NCBI GenBank assembly: GCA_947627325.1
Contig: CANQVO010000002.1
Location: forward strand, 186,001-250,000
DNA: 64,000 nucleotides
DNA from: an uncultured Oscillospiraceae bacterium
GTDB lineage: Bacteria > Bacillota > Clostridia > Oscillospirales > Oscillospiraceae
Direction of reading: 5' to 3'
The position numbers and the translations under genes are program-made. Below, piece by piece: positions 1 to 8,156 of the stretch. The notes under the pieces are model-generated. The model ran no database searches. It was not told the origin of the DNA and saw nothing but the letters and a program-made list of their open reading frames with translations. Every line of letters begins with the position of its first letter. Within the stretch, counting starts at the first letter, position 1.

Positions 1-1
1 T

Positions 2-433
2 GACCTGGACGTGAACAGCGTGAACCTCTCCGCCGGCCTTCTGCGGTGCGAGAGCCGGGGGAAGGAGCGGTTTATCCCCATCTATCCCGCCGCGGTGAAG
101 GCGCTGAGCGAGTATATCAAAAAGATCCGCCCCCAGCTTCTGGAAAACCAGGACGACCCGGCCCTGTTCGTGAACATGGGCGGGGAGCGGATGTCCCGCC
201 AGGGCTTTTGGAAGCTCATCAAGCACTACCAGGAGACGGCGGGGATCAAAAAGGACATCACCCCTCAGACCCTGCGCCACTCCTTCGCCGCCCACCTGCT
301 GGAAAACGGGGCGGACCTGAAGTCCATCCAGGAGATGCTGGGCCACGCCGATATCTCCTCCACCCAGATCTACACCCACCTGGTGGGCCAGAAGCTGAAG
401 GACGTCTACGCCAAAGCCCACCCCCGGGCGTAA
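2..433 (+). CDS. xerD: Tyrosine recombinase XerD-type, C-terminal part (5' end outside window)
   Basis: The frame is open from the left edge, so the start lies outside the window. What remains is the catalytic half of a phage-integrase-fold Xer recombinase, which resolves chromosome dimers at dif with a partner Xer protein. Visible are GKERFIPI (the beta-hairpin lysine region), TLRHSFAAHLLENGADL, LGHADISSTQIYTHL with the box II His/Arg and the nucleophilic Tyr, and a short basic tail. Oddity: the box II His normally found two residues before LRH is Gln (TPQTLRH). It is followed by rpmB with its own promoter. A second Xer recombinase lies at 31317, so this could be either partner of the pair. 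Confidence 0.85.
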   Translation, partial: DLDVNSVNLSAGLLRCESRGKERFIPIYPAAVKALSEYIKKIRPQLLENQDDPALFVNMGGERMSRQGFWKLIKHYQETAGIKKDITPQTLRHSFAAHLLENGADLKSIQEMLGHADISSTQIYTHLVGQKLKDVYAKAHPRA

Positions 434-451
434 AAACCCGAGAAAAAAGGC

Positions 452-480
452 TTGCATTTTCCAAAAAGCTGTGGTAATAT
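452..480 (+). promoter_or_regulatory. Sigma-A promoter of rpmB
   Basis: TTGCAT (452-457) and TAATAT (475-480) are separated by 17 bp, just after the Xer stop codon and about 60 bp before the rpmB start. Confidence 0.65.
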
Positions 481-537
481 ATCATTCGATGTTTTCAGAA
501 ACACCCTTTGACTTCGACCAGCGAGGAGGGAACGAAG

Positions 538-726
538 ATGGCCAAGTGTGCGTATTGCGAGAAGGCTCTGGTGTTTGGGAATCAGGTCTCCCACTCCCAC
601 CGCCGCTCTAACCGCCCCTGGAAGCCCAACCTGAAGCGGGTGAAGGCGATCGTGGACGGCACCCCCAAGCACGTGTATGTCTGCACCCGGTGCCTGCGCT
701 CCGGCAAGGTCACCCGCGCGGTGTGA
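538..726 (+). CDS. rpmB: 50S ribosomal protein L28
   Basis: Small basic 62-residue protein of the large ribosomal subunit. It shows the L28 signature: an N-terminal CxxC (Cys4, Cys7), the SHSHRRSNRPW segment and a second CxxC (Cys49, Cys52), making the zinc-binding C+ form. The ATG at 538 is chosen because GAGGAGGG lies about 8 nt upstream; an in-frame ATG at 508 would add an unrelated N-terminus. The gene is monocistronic, between its own promoter and a terminator. Confidence 0.95.
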   Translation: MAKCAYCEKALVFGNQVSHSHRRSNRPWKPNLKRVKAIVDGTPKHVYVCTRCLRSGKVTRAV

Positions 727-756
727 TCGGTCTGCACGCCACAATTCGATACGTCT

Positions 757-786
757 AAAAAAGCCGCCGCTGGGCGGTTTTTTTAG
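757..786 (+). terminator. Intrinsic terminator after rpmB
   Basis: A-tract, GC stem GCCGCC/GGGCGG with a short loop, then seven Ts. Confidence 0.85.
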
Positions 787-807
787 TGCCCGAACCCCCG
801 CCCCATC

Positions 808-837
808 TTGACGAGGGGGCATCCTATATTGTATAAT
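808..837 (+). promoter_or_regulatory. Sigma-A promoter of the gyrB-like gene
   Basis: TTGACG (808-813), 18-bp spacer, perfect TATAAT (832-837), about 70 bp before the start codon. Confidence 0.75.
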
Positions 838-908
838 GACCACAATGGAAAGTATTGGCCTTAGACCACAAGGCATAGATGTAGTGTTTTAAGCGAGGTG
901 TCCCGCCC

Positions 909-2888
909 ATGCCCAAGAGCAAGCAGTACGACAACGAATCCATCTCCTCCCTCAAGGGGGCCGACCGGGTCCGCAAGCGCCCGGGCGTTATCTTCGGCTC
1001 CGACGGGCTGGACGGCTGTGAGCACGCCGTCTTTGAGATCTTGAGCAACGCCATCGACGAGGCACGAGAGGGCCATGGCGACCTCATCATCGTCACCCGC
1101 TTTGCCGACCGGTCCATCCAGGTGGAGGACTTTGGCCGGGGCTGCCCAGTGGACTGGAACGAGAAGGAGGGCCGCTACAACTGGGAGCTGGTCTTCTGCG
1201 AGCTCTACGCCGGCGGCAAATACGGCGGGGACGGGGACAACTACGAATACTCCCTGGGCCTCAACGGCCTGGGCTCCTGCGCCACCCAGTACGCCAGCGA
1301 GTACTTTGACGCCACCATCTACCGGGACGGCTTTGAGTATAAGCTCCACTTTGAAAAAGGGGAGAATGTGGGCGGGCTCCAAAAGACCCCCACCGACCGC
1401 AAAAAGACCGGCTCCATCTTCCGCTGGAAGCCCGACCTGGAGGTTTTTACCGACATCGACATCCCCGCTACGTACTACATCGACGTGATGAAGCGCCAGG
1501 CGGTGGTGAACGCCCCGGTGACCTTCCGCTTCCGGGACGAGGTGGGGGGCAGATTCGTCACCCAGGACTTCCGCTATGAAAACGGCATCTCCGACTATGT
1601 GGCCGAGCTGGCGGGGGAGAAATCCCTGACCGCCCCCGTCTTCTGGCAGACCGAGCGCAAAGGCCGGGACCGGGAGGACAAGCCGGAGTACAAGGTCAAG
1701 CTGTCGGTGGCCTTCTGCTTCTCCAACACCGTCCAGGTCATCGAGCACTACCACAACTCCTCCTGGCTGGAGCACGGCGGCTCCCCGGAAAAGGCCATGA
1801 AGTCCGCTTTCGTCTCCGCCATCGACGGGTATCTCCGCTCCCACGGGAAGTACCAGAAGACGGAGAGCAAGATCACTTTCAACGACGTGCAGGACGCCCT
1901 GGTGCTGGTCTCCAACAACTTCTCCACCCAGACCAGCTACGAAAACCAGACCAAAAAGGCCATCAACAACAAGTTCATCCAGGACGCCATGACCGACTTC
2001 CTCCGGGCCCAGCTGGAGGTCTACTTCATCGAAAACCCCTTTGACGCGGAGAAGATCGCCGAGCAGGTGCTCATCAACAAGCGAAGCCGGGAGAGCGCGG
2101 AGAAGGCCCGGCTGAACATCAAAAAGAAGCTCTCGGGGAACGTAGACATCGCCAACCGGGTGCAGAAGTTCGTGGACTGCCGCACCCGGGACACCGAGCG
2201 CCGGGAACTCTACATCGTGGAGGGGGACTCCGCCCTGGGCAGCGTCAAGCTCTCCCGGGACGCGGAGTTCCAGGGCATCATGCCGGTCCGGGGCAAGATC
2301 CTCAACTGCCTGAAGGCGGACTACGGCAAGATCTTCAAAAGCGAGATCATCACCGACCTGATGAAGGTCCTGGGCTGTGGGGTGGAGGTGCAGAACAAGC
2401 ACGTCAAGGATCTGGCCGCCTTCGATCTGATGAACCTGCGCTGGAACAAGATCGTCATCTGCACCGACGCCGACGTGGACGGCTACCAGATCCGCACCCT
2501 GATCCTCACCATGCTCTACCGCCTGGTGCCCACCCTCATTGAGCGGGGCTACGTCTATATCGCTGAATCCCCCCTCTACGAGATCACCTATAAGGAAAAG
2601 ACCTGGTTCGCCTACACCGACAGGGAGAAAAACGATATCGTAAACGGCGAGCTGGCGGGGAAGAAGTGCACCATCAACCGCTCCAAGGGCCTGGGCGAGA
2701 ACGAGCCGGACATGATGTGGCTCACCACCATGAACCCGGAGACCCGGCGGCTCATCAAGGTCATGCCCGAGGACGCCGAGCTGACCAGCCAGATCTTCGA
2801 CCTCCTCCTGGGGGACAACCTCCAGGGCCGGAAGGACCACATCGCGGACAACGGCTACAAGTATTTGGAGCTGGCCGATATATCTTAA
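909..2888 (+). CDS. Divergent GyrB/ParE-family type IIA topoisomerase subunit B
   Basis: A 659-residue ATPase subunit of a type II topoisomerase. Seen: a GHKL ATP site (FEILSNAIDEA near residue 45, DFGRGCPV near 78, GLNGLGS near 120), the transducer region, and the TOPRIM domain with EGDSAL near residue 438 and DADVDGYQIRTL near 520, then a C-terminal GLGENEPDMMW block. These match the family, but several usually invariant positions differ (DADVDGAHIRTL and GLGEMN are typical). The length fits ParE or GyrB without the proteobacterial insert. The usual partner gene (parC or gyrA) is not adjacent; icd follows 15 bp downstream. It is therefore probably an accessory paralogue rather than the main gyrase B. 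RBS GAGGTG precedes the ATG. Confidence 0.85.
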   Translation: MPKSKQYDNESISSLKGADRVRKRPGVIFGSDGLDGCEHAVFEILSNAIDEAREGHGDLIIVTRFADRSIQVEDFGRGCPVDWNEKEGRYNWELVFCELYAGGKYGGDGDNYEYSLGLNGLGSCATQYASEYFDATIYRDGFEYKLHFEKGENVGGLQKTPTDRKKTGSIFRWKPDLEVFTDIDIPATYYIDVMKRQAVVNAPVTFRFRDEVGGRFVTQDFRYENGISDYVAELAGEKSLTAPVFWQTERKGRDREDKPEYKVKLSVAFCFSNTVQVIEHYHNSSWLEHGGSPEKAMKSAFVSAIDGYLRSHGKYQKTESKITFNDVQDALVLVSNNFSTQTSYENQTKKAINNKFIQDAMTDFLRAQLEVYFIENPFDAEKIAEQVLINKRSRESAEKARLNIKKKLSGNVDIANRVQKFVDCRTRDTERRELYIVEGDSALGSVKLSRDAEFQGIMPVRGKILNCLKADYGKIFKSEIITDLMKVLGCGVEVQNKHVKDLAAFDLMNLRWNKIVICTDADVDGYQIRTLILTMLYRLVPTLIERGYVYIAESPLYEITYKEKTWFAYTDREKNDIVNGELAGKKCTINRSKGLGENEPDMMWLTTMNPETRRLIKVMPEDAELTSQIFDLLLGDNLQGRKDHIADNGYKYLELADIS

Positions 2889-2903
2889 AAAGAGGCGATA
2901 CAA

Positions 2904-4109
2904 ATGACAAAGATCCAAATGACCACCCCCCTGGTGGAGCTGGACGGGGACGAGATGACCCGGGTCATCTGGCGGCAGATCAAGGACACCCTGCTGCTGC
3001 CCTACATCGACCTGAAAACCGAGTATTACGACCTGGGCCTCCCGGAGCGGGAGCGCACCCGGGACCAGATCACCGTGGACGCCTCCCACGCCATCCAGAA
3101 ATACGGCGTGGGCGTCAAGTGCGCCACCATCACCCCCAACGCCCAGCGGGTGGAGGAGTACAAACTCAGCCAGATGTGGAAGTCCCCCAACGGCACCCTC
3201 CGGGCCATCCTGGACGGCACCGTTTTCCGGGCCCCCATCATGGTCAAGGGCATCTCCCCGGTGGTAAAGAACTGGAAAAAGCCCATCACCATCGCCCGTC
3301 ACGCCTATGGCGACGTGTATAAGAACACCGAGTTCAAGCCCGCCGGCCCCGGCAAAGCGGAGCTGGTCTTCACCGCCCCGGATGGCGCGGAGACCCGCCA
3401 GACCATCTTCGACTTCCAGGGCCCCGGCGTGGTCCAGGGGATGTATAACACCGACGCCTCCATCACCTCCTTTGCCCACTCCTGCTTCCAGTACGCCCTG
3501 TCCACCGGCCAGGACCTGTGGTTCGCCACCAAGGACACCATCTCCAAGCAGTACGACCACCGCTTCAAGGACATCTTCCAGGCGCTCTTTGACGCCCAGT
3601 ATAAGCCCCTCTTTGAAAAACAGGGCATCACCTACTTCTACACCCTCATCGACGACGCCGTGGCCCGGGTCATCCGCTCGGAGGGCGGGTACATTTGGGC
3701 CTGCAAGAACTACGACGGCGACGTGATGAGCGACATGGTCTCCACCGCCTTCGGCTCCCTGGCCATGATGACCTCCGTGCTGGTGAGCCCGGACGGGAAG
3801 TACGAGTACGAGGCCGCCCACGGCACCGTCACCCGCCACTACTACAAGCACCTGGCGGGGGAGGAGACCTCCACCAACCCCATGGCTACCATCTTCGCCT
3901 GGACCGGCGCGTTGCGTAAGCGGGGAGAACTGGACGGCAACCGGGATCTGGCGAATTTCGCCGACCGCCTGGAGAAAGCCTGCATCCACACCATCGAGAG
4001 CGGCGTGATGACCGGCGACCTGGCCGGTCTCTGGGAGGGGGAGACCCCCGCCCGGAAGGTCACCACCCAGGGCTTTTTGGACGCCATCGCCCAGCGGCTG
4101 GACGCATAA
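2904..4109 (+). CDS. icd: NADP-dependent isocitrate dehydrogenase (eukaryotic-type subfamily)
   Basis: Converts isocitrate plus NADP+ to 2-oxoglutarate, CO2 and NADPH, supplying glutamate carbon and reducing power. The 401-residue length and motifs [13 protein letters not shown] at the N-terminus, [23 protein letters not shown] and [13 protein letters not shown] near residue 313 place it in the homodimeric type II IDH family rather than the E. coli Icd type. It follows the gyrB-like gene by 15 bp with RBS AAGAGGCG, so the two may be co-transcribed. A hairpin that may act as its terminator lies 20 bp downstream. Confidence 0.95.
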   Translation: MTKIQMTTPLVELDGDEMTRVIWRQIKDTLLLPYIDLKTEYYDLGLPERERTRDQITVDASHAIQKYGVGVKCATITPNAQRVEEYKLSQMWKSPNGTLRAILDGTVFRAPIMVKGISPVVKNWKKPITIARHAYGDVYKNTEFKPAGPGKAELVFTAPDGAETRQTIFDFQGPGVVQGMYNTDASITSFAHSCFQYALSTGQDLWFATKDTISKQYDHRFKDIFQALFDAQYKPLFEKQGITYFYTLIDDAVARVIRSEGGYIWACKNYDGDVMSDMVSTAFGSLAMMTSVLVSPDGKYEYEAAHGTVTRHYYKHLAGEETSTNPMATIFAWTGALRKRGELDGNRDLANFADRLEKACIHTIESGVMTGDLAGLWEGETPARKVTTQGFLDAIAQRLDA

Positions 4110-4128
4110 AACACCCATTAACTGGAAA

Positions 4129-4160
4129 AACTCCCCCTATCCACAGGATAAGGGGGAGTT
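4129..4160 (+). promoter_or_regulatory. Hairpin sequestering the rubrerythrin Shine-Dalgarno
   Basis: Left arm 4129-4142 and right arm 4146-4160 are complementary apart from one bulged base. The right arm contains AAGGGGGAG, the Shine-Dalgarno for the ATG at 4164. Only a weak T-run follows, so a terminator, a translational lock, or both are possible. Confidence 0.6.
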
Positions 4161-4163
4161 CTT

Positions 4164-4766
4164 ATGTCCGTGAACCTGGAAAACAGCGAGACAAAGCTGA
4201 GTCTCATGCGGGCCTTTGCCGGGGAGAGCCAGGCCCGCAACCGCTACACCTTCGCCGCCGGCCTGGCCAAGCGCAAGGGGCTGGAGGTGCTGGAAAAGGT
4301 GTTTTTGTTCACCGCCGACCAGGAAAAGGAGCACGCCGAGGTGTTCTACCGCCTCCTGGAGCCCCTGGCGGGGCAGACCCTCCACGTGGACGGGGGCTAT
4401 CCCATCGACCTTTTCGGCGATATGCTGGACAACCTGAAGGCCGCCGTCCACAACGAAAACGAGGAGCACGACACGGTCTACGCCGACTTCTCCCGGATCG
4501 CCGCCCAGGAGGGCTTTGACGCCATCGCCCACACCTTCACCATGATCGGCGGCATCGAGAAGACCCACGCCCAGCGGTTCGCGTACTACGCCAAGCTGTT
4601 GGAGGAGGACAAGCTCTTCGTGTCCGAGGTGGAGACGGGCTGGATGTGCCTCAACTGCGGCCAGATCGTCCACAGCACCGTGGCCCCCGCCTCCTGCCCG
4701 GTGTGCCGGCACGGCCAGGGCTGGTTCATCCGCCTGGAGCTGGCCCCCTACACTAAGATCGGGTAA
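4164..4766 (+). CDS. Rubrerythrin
   Basis: A 200-residue peroxide-scavenging diiron protein of anaerobes that reduces H2O2 in the cytoplasm using electrons from rubredoxin or NADH oxidoreductases. Seen: ferritin-like helices with ESQARNRYTFAA, DQEKEHAEVFYR and EKTHAQRFAYY carrying the diiron Glu/His ligands, and a C-terminal rubredoxin-like domain with CLNCG and CPVC four-cysteine iron site (residues about 160-185). Length is normal. The start is set by the Shine-Dalgarno inside the hairpin described separately. Confidence 0.93.
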   Translation: MSVNLENSETKLSLMRAFAGESQARNRYTFAAGLAKRKGLEVLEKVFLFTADQEKEHAEVFYRLLEPLAGQTLHVDGGYPIDLFGDMLDNLKAAVHNENEEHDTVYADFSRIAAQEGFDAIAHTFTMIGGIEKTHAQRFAYYAKLLEEDKLFVSEVETGWMCLNCGQIVHSTVAPASCPVCRHGQGWFIRLELAPYTKIG

Positions 4767-4794
4767 GGGGCAAAAAAAGGATGGGCCGGGGGAC

Positions 4795-4824
4795 TTGACC
4801 GGGGGCGGGAAGTTCGTTTACAAT
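4795..4824 (+). promoter_or_regulatory. Sigma-A promoter of the secreted amidase gene
   Basis: TTGACC (4795-4800), 18-bp spacer, TACAAT (4819-4824), 35 bp before the start codon. Confidence 0.65.
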
Positions 4825-4858
4825 AGAGGGGAAACCAGTCGAAACGAGGCGCCCTCCT

Positions 4859-6031
4859 ATGAAACGCTTCCTGCCCCTTCTCCTGTCCCTGGCCCTTCTG
4901 ATCCTCCCCGCGGCGGCCGCGGAGCCGCCCAACGGGGAGTTGTCCGCCGCCGTCTACAATTACGAGGACTGGCGGTATGACCCGCCCCAGGACCTCCCCC
5001 TGGTCCGCCTCCGCCTCAACGGCCGGAGCGTGGCGGGGGAGATGCCCGGGGTCATCCTGGGCGGGCGCACCCTGGCCCCCCTGCGCCTGCTGGCGGAGGG
5101 GCTGGGCGCCACGGTGGAGTGGCTCCCCGACAGCGGCCAGGTGCGCGTCACCCGGGAGGGGGACGAGATCCTGCTCACCCTGGGCTCTGCCTTCGCCCAG
5201 GTCAACGGCCAGGAGAAAGAGCTGCCCGACGGGATCCCCGCCACCACCCTCTCCTACCAGGGCCAGGGCTACACCATGGTCCCCCTGCGCTTTTTCTCCG
5301 AGACGCTGGACTGCCAGGTGGACTGGGACCAGAAAAGCTACACCGCCTCGGTGACCCAGCGGGATTACATAGCCCAGCAGGCCAGCGCGCTGCTGGGGCC
5401 GCTGGAAGGGCCCGCGGAGCCGGGGAAGTACCTCATTGCCCTGGACGCGGGCCACGGCGGGTCGGCCTCCGGGGCGTTCTATGAGGAGGCGGCGGAAAAG
5501 GACCTGACGTTGGCTATGACCGAAAAGGTGGAGGCGCTTTTGAACGCCCTGGGCTACCGCACGGTGATGACCCGCCAGGGGGACGAGTATGTGGACCTCT
5601 ACACCCGGGCGGCCATCGCCAACTGGTCCGGGGCGGACCTGTTTGTGAGCATCCACTGTAACGCCGCGGACCACCACCCCGATTTTCAGGGCCTCTACGT
5701 CTACCACTACCCCGGCAGCGAGGCGGGGACGGCCCTGGCCCAGGCCCTGCAGGACGAGATCTGCGCCGCGACCGGCGCGGTGGACCGGGGGATCGAGTCG
5801 GAGGATTTCGTGGTGGTGCGGGAGACCGCTATGCCCGCGGTCTTGGTGGAGACGGGCTTTATGACCTGCCACGAGGAGCTGGAGCGCCTTCGGGACGAGG
5901 ACTACCAGACCCGCCTGGCCCAGGGCGTGGTCCAGGGGATCGCGCGGTATCTGCGGGAGAACACCCCCCAGGACGTGGGCCCGGCCCAGGGGGCGGGAGC
6001 CCCGCCCAGCGGCATCCCCCTGGACGGCTAG
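4859..6031 (+). CDS. Secreted N-acetylmuramoyl-L-alanine amidase with copper-amine-oxidase-N domain
   Basis: Cleaves the amide bond between MurNAc and the stem peptide of peptidoglycan, outside the cell. Domains in order: signal peptide (about residues 1-21, ending AAAA), a copper_amine_oxidase_N domain of about 110 residues (APLRLLAEGLGATVEW and VPLRFFSETLDC repeats; a wall-binding or stalk module in clostridial exoproteins), and an Amidase_3 domain from about residue 190. The zinc ligands appear as DAGHGG, a downstream Glu and SIHCNA, with the catalytic Glu in LVETGFM. It has its own promoter. Role in growth or spore-wall remodelling cannot be decided from sequence. Confidence 0.9.
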   Translation: MKRFLPLLLSLALLILPAAAAEPPNGELSAAVYNYEDWRYDPPQDLPLVRLRLNGRSVAGEMPGVILGGRTLAPLRLLAEGLGATVEWLPDSGQVRVTREGDEILLTLGSAFAQVNGQEKELPDGIPATTLSYQGQGYTMVPLRFFSETLDCQVDWDQKSYTASVTQRDYIAQQASALLGPLEGPAEPGKYLIALDAGHGGSASGAFYEEAAEKDLTLAMTEKVEALLNALGYRTVMTRQGDEYVDLYTRAAIANWSGADLFVSIHCNAADHHPDFQGLYVYHYPGSEAGTALAQALQDEICAATGAVDRGIESEDFVVVRETAMPAVLVETGFMTCHEELERLRDEDYQTRLAQGVVQGIARYLRENTPQDVGPAQGAGAPPSGIPLDG

Positions 6032-6076
6032 CGCGATCGCCTGGGCGGCGGGACGAAAAAAACTGGCAAAATACCA

Positions 6077-6104
6077 TTGTCAATTCTGATATTTATGATA
6101 TAAT
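6077..6104 (+). promoter_or_regulatory. Sigma-A promoter of the Asp23 gene
   Basis: TTGTCA (6077-6082), 16-bp spacer, perfect TATAAT (6099-6104). Confidence 0.7.
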
Positions 6105-6161
6105 AGACCTCGGAAGACCCAAACGCTGGCCCTGGGCCGGTTTTGAAAAGGAGAGCTTGAT

Positions 6162-6551
6162 ATGAGCGACACCAGAGAGTACATCTCCTATCCCGACGAG
6201 ATGGGCACCATCCACATTGCCGACGAGGTCCTGGCGGTGGTGGCCGCCTCCGCCGCCCTGGAGGTGGAGGGGGTCAGTAGCCTGGCGGCCAATCTCTCCT
6301 CCGACCTCGCCGAACTCATGGGCAAGAAGGTCTATTCCAAGGGCGTGCGGCTGTCGGTGGCCAACGGCCAGGTGCTGGTGGATATCTCCATCCTCATCCA
6401 GTACGGCTTTTCCATCCCGGACGTGGCCAAGAAGGTCCAGCAGGCGGTGATGTCCGCCGTGGCCAACACCAGCGGCATGGAGGTCAGCCGGGTCAACATC
6501 CAGGTGGCCGGCATCAGCTTCCGCCGGGAGCCCCGGGAGAAGCGGCAGTAA
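6162..6551 (+). CDS. Asp23/Gls24 family envelope stress protein
   Basis: A 129-residue protein with the Asp23 fold (PF03780): GTIHIADEVLAVVAASAALEVEGV at the start (written here in pieces: GTIHIADEVL, AALEVEGV), then VDISILIQYGFSIPDVAKKVQ and a final NIQVAGISF strand. Family members sit at the cell envelope and are linked to wall homeostasis; the exact activity is unknown. In Clostridia this gene often precedes nusB, as here, but a terminator and new promoter separate them. RBS AAAGGAGAG precedes the ATG. Confidence 0.88.
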   Translation: MSDTREYISYPDEMGTIHIADEVLAVVAASAALEVEGVSSLAANLSSDLAELMGKKVYSKGVRLSVANGQVLVDISILIQYGFSIPDVAKKVQQAVMSAVANTSGMEVSRVNIQVAGISFRREPREKRQ

Positions 6552-6564
6552 CGAAACCAGCAGG

Positions 6565-6604
6565 GCGCCGGAGGGGAGAGATCCCCCCTCCGGCGTCTTT
6601 TTTT
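6565..6604 (+). terminator. Intrinsic terminator after the Asp23 gene
   Basis: Stem arms 6565-6576 and 6585-6596 (GCGCCGGAGGGG with CCCCTCCGGCG), followed by eight Ts. Confidence 0.9.
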
Positions 6605-6644
6605 GCCCGGCGGGGCGCCCTGATATTTTCCCCCGTTTTGGGGG

Positions 6645-6673
6645 TTTCTTTTTTGTATATTCTCGTGTATAAT
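6645..6673 (+). promoter_or_regulatory. Probable promoter of the nusB-recN operon
   Basis: Perfect TATAAT at 6668-6673; the -35 (TTTCTT, 6645-6650) is poor. It lies between a terminator and nusB. Confidence 0.5.
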
Positions 6674-6726
6674 GATGCTGTATACCCTGGATGAAACTGC
6701 CTGTCCGGGGACAGGAGGTCATGTGT

Positions 6727-7218
6727 ATGACGCGCACCAACGCCAGAGAGATCGCCGTCCACTTTATTTTTGAACTTGGCTTCTCCCGGGAGAGCGCCCA
6801 GAGCCTGCTGGAGGAATTTCTCACCCCCGAGGCGTTCCAGCGCCTGGGGGCGGAGGAGCCCCTGTACGCCCAATTCCCCAACGCCAAGCAAAAGACGTAT
6901 ATCGAGGAGCTGGTCACCGGGGTCTACCAGCACACCCAGGAGCTGGACGGCTACATCGAGCGGTACGCCCAAGGCTGGCGCTTCTCCCGCATCGACCGGG
7001 TGGCGGTGGCGATCATGCGCGCGTGTATGTACGAGATCCTCTATATGCCCGACGTTCCCAACGCCTCCGCCATCGACGAGGCCGTGGAGATCGCCAAGGG
7101 CTACGAGCCCCAGGAGGCCTGCGCTTTCATCAACGGCATCCTGGGCACCTTCGTCCGGGAGGTGGTGGGGGAGGCGCCGGCCGGCAGGGAGACGGCGGCT
7201 GGGGAGAGCGAGGTATGA
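6727..7218 (+). CDS. nusB: Transcription antitermination factor NusB
   Basis: RNA-binding all-helical protein that with NusE (S10) binds boxA and prevents termination in rRNA operons. The protein has the NusB core: TNAREIAVHFIFELGF at the start, SRIDRVAVAIMRACMYEIL and AIDEAVEIAKGYE. The start at 6727 is preferred because AGGAGG (6713-6718) is 8 nt upstream; the in-frame ATGs at 6691 and 6721 are badly placed. It heads a tightly packed operon: its TGA overlaps the next ATG. Confidence 0.92.
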   Translation: MTRTNAREIAVHFIFELGFSRESAQSLLEEFLTPEAFQRLGAEEPLYAQFPNAKQKTYIEELVTGVYQHTQELDGYIERYAQGWRFSRIDRVAVAIMRACMYEILYMPDVPNASAIDEAVEIAKGYEPQEACAFINGILGTFVREVVGEAPAGRETAAGESEV

Positions 7219-8156
7219 AGGGCGCTCTGGCCTTTGACACCAGCAACTACACCACCTCCGTGGCCTACTATTCCCCCCAGGGGCAGTACCAGGCCAAAAA
7301 GCTCCTGGAGGTGCCCGCCGGGGCTCTGGGCCTTCGCCAACAGGAGGCCCTGTTCCAGCACGTCAAGCGCCTGCCCGACCTGATGGAGGCGCTCTTCGCC
7401 CAAGCTCCCGGGGAGATCGCGGCCGTAGGGGCCAGCACCGCCCCGCGGGAGGTGGCGGGCTCCTATATGCCCTGCTTTCTGGCCGGGAGCGGCCAGGCCA
7501 GGACGCTGGCCACGGCCCTGGGCGTGCCCTATCACCCCTGGAGCCACCAGCAGGGCCACCTGGCCGCCGCGGCCTGGGGGGCGGGCCACCCGGAACTTTT
7601 GGACAAGCCCTTCCTGGCCTGGCACCTGTCCGGCGGCACCACGGAACTGCTGAAGGTCACCCCCCGGGGGGCCGCCGTCACGGCGGAGAAGCTGGGCGGC
7701 ACCGCCGACCTCTCCGCCGGTCAACTCATCGACCGGGCCGGGGTCCTGCTGGGCCTGAGTTTTCCCGCCGGGCCCGCCCTGGACGCCCTGGCCCGGGAGG
7801 CGGCGGGGCGGGTCAAGCCGTACCCCGTCAAGGCGAACGGCTTTACCTTTTCCCTCTCCGGCATGGAGAACAAGGTCAAAGCCCTGGCGGAGGCGGGGGA
7901 GGCCCCCGCCGAGATCGCCCGCTTCACCCTGGACACCCTGGTTGATGTGATCCACCGGGTGACGGCGGCGGCCCAGAGCGCCGAGCCGGGCCTGCCGGTG
8001 CTCTGCTCCGGGGGCGTGGCCTCCAACCAGCGCCTGCGCTATATTATGACCGAGTTCTGCCAGGCGGTGTTCGCCCCGCCGGAGTATTCCACCGACAACG
8101 CCATGGGGTCGGCGATCCTGACCTATCGGGCGTGGGAGGCAGCCAATGGAGTCTAA
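7215..8156 (+). CDS. TsaD/Kae1-family (peptidase M22-like) paralogue
   Basis: A 313-residue ASKHA-fold protein related to TsaD, the tRNA threonylcarbamoyladenosine transferase. Seen: an N-terminal LAFDTSNYTTSVA phosphate-1 motif, a metal-site-like HQQGH (canonical TsaD has HMEGH), WHLSGGTTELL, and a C-terminal CSGGVASNQRLR/STDNAMGSA block typical of the family. It is divergent from authentic TsaD and is probably the clostridial paralogue found in this operon; substrate unknown. Four-base overlap with nusB and an 11-base overlap with xseA indicate coupled translation. Confidence 0.75.
   Translation: MKGALAFDTSNYTTSVAYYSPQGQYQAKKLLEVPAGALGLRQQEALFQHVKRLPDLMEALFAQAPGEIAAVGASTAPREVAGSYMPCFLAGSGQARTLATALGVPYHPWSHQQGHLAAAAWGAGHPELLDKPFLAWHLSGGTTELLKVTPRGAAVTAEKLGGTADLSAGQLIDRAGVLLGLSFPAGPALDALAREAAGRVKPYPVKANGFTFSLSGMENKVKALAEAGEAPAEIARFTLDTLVDVIHRVTAAAQSAEPGLPVLCSGGVASNQRLRYIMTEFCQAVFAPPEYSTDNAMGSAILTYRAWEAANGV

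Noticed and set aside
861-4118. A 1085-codon minus-strand open frame opposite the gyrB-like and icd genes
   Set aside because: Its Val/Gly/His/Leu-rich composition is a mirror of GC-rich coding on the other strand; no ribosome-binding site or motif is seen.
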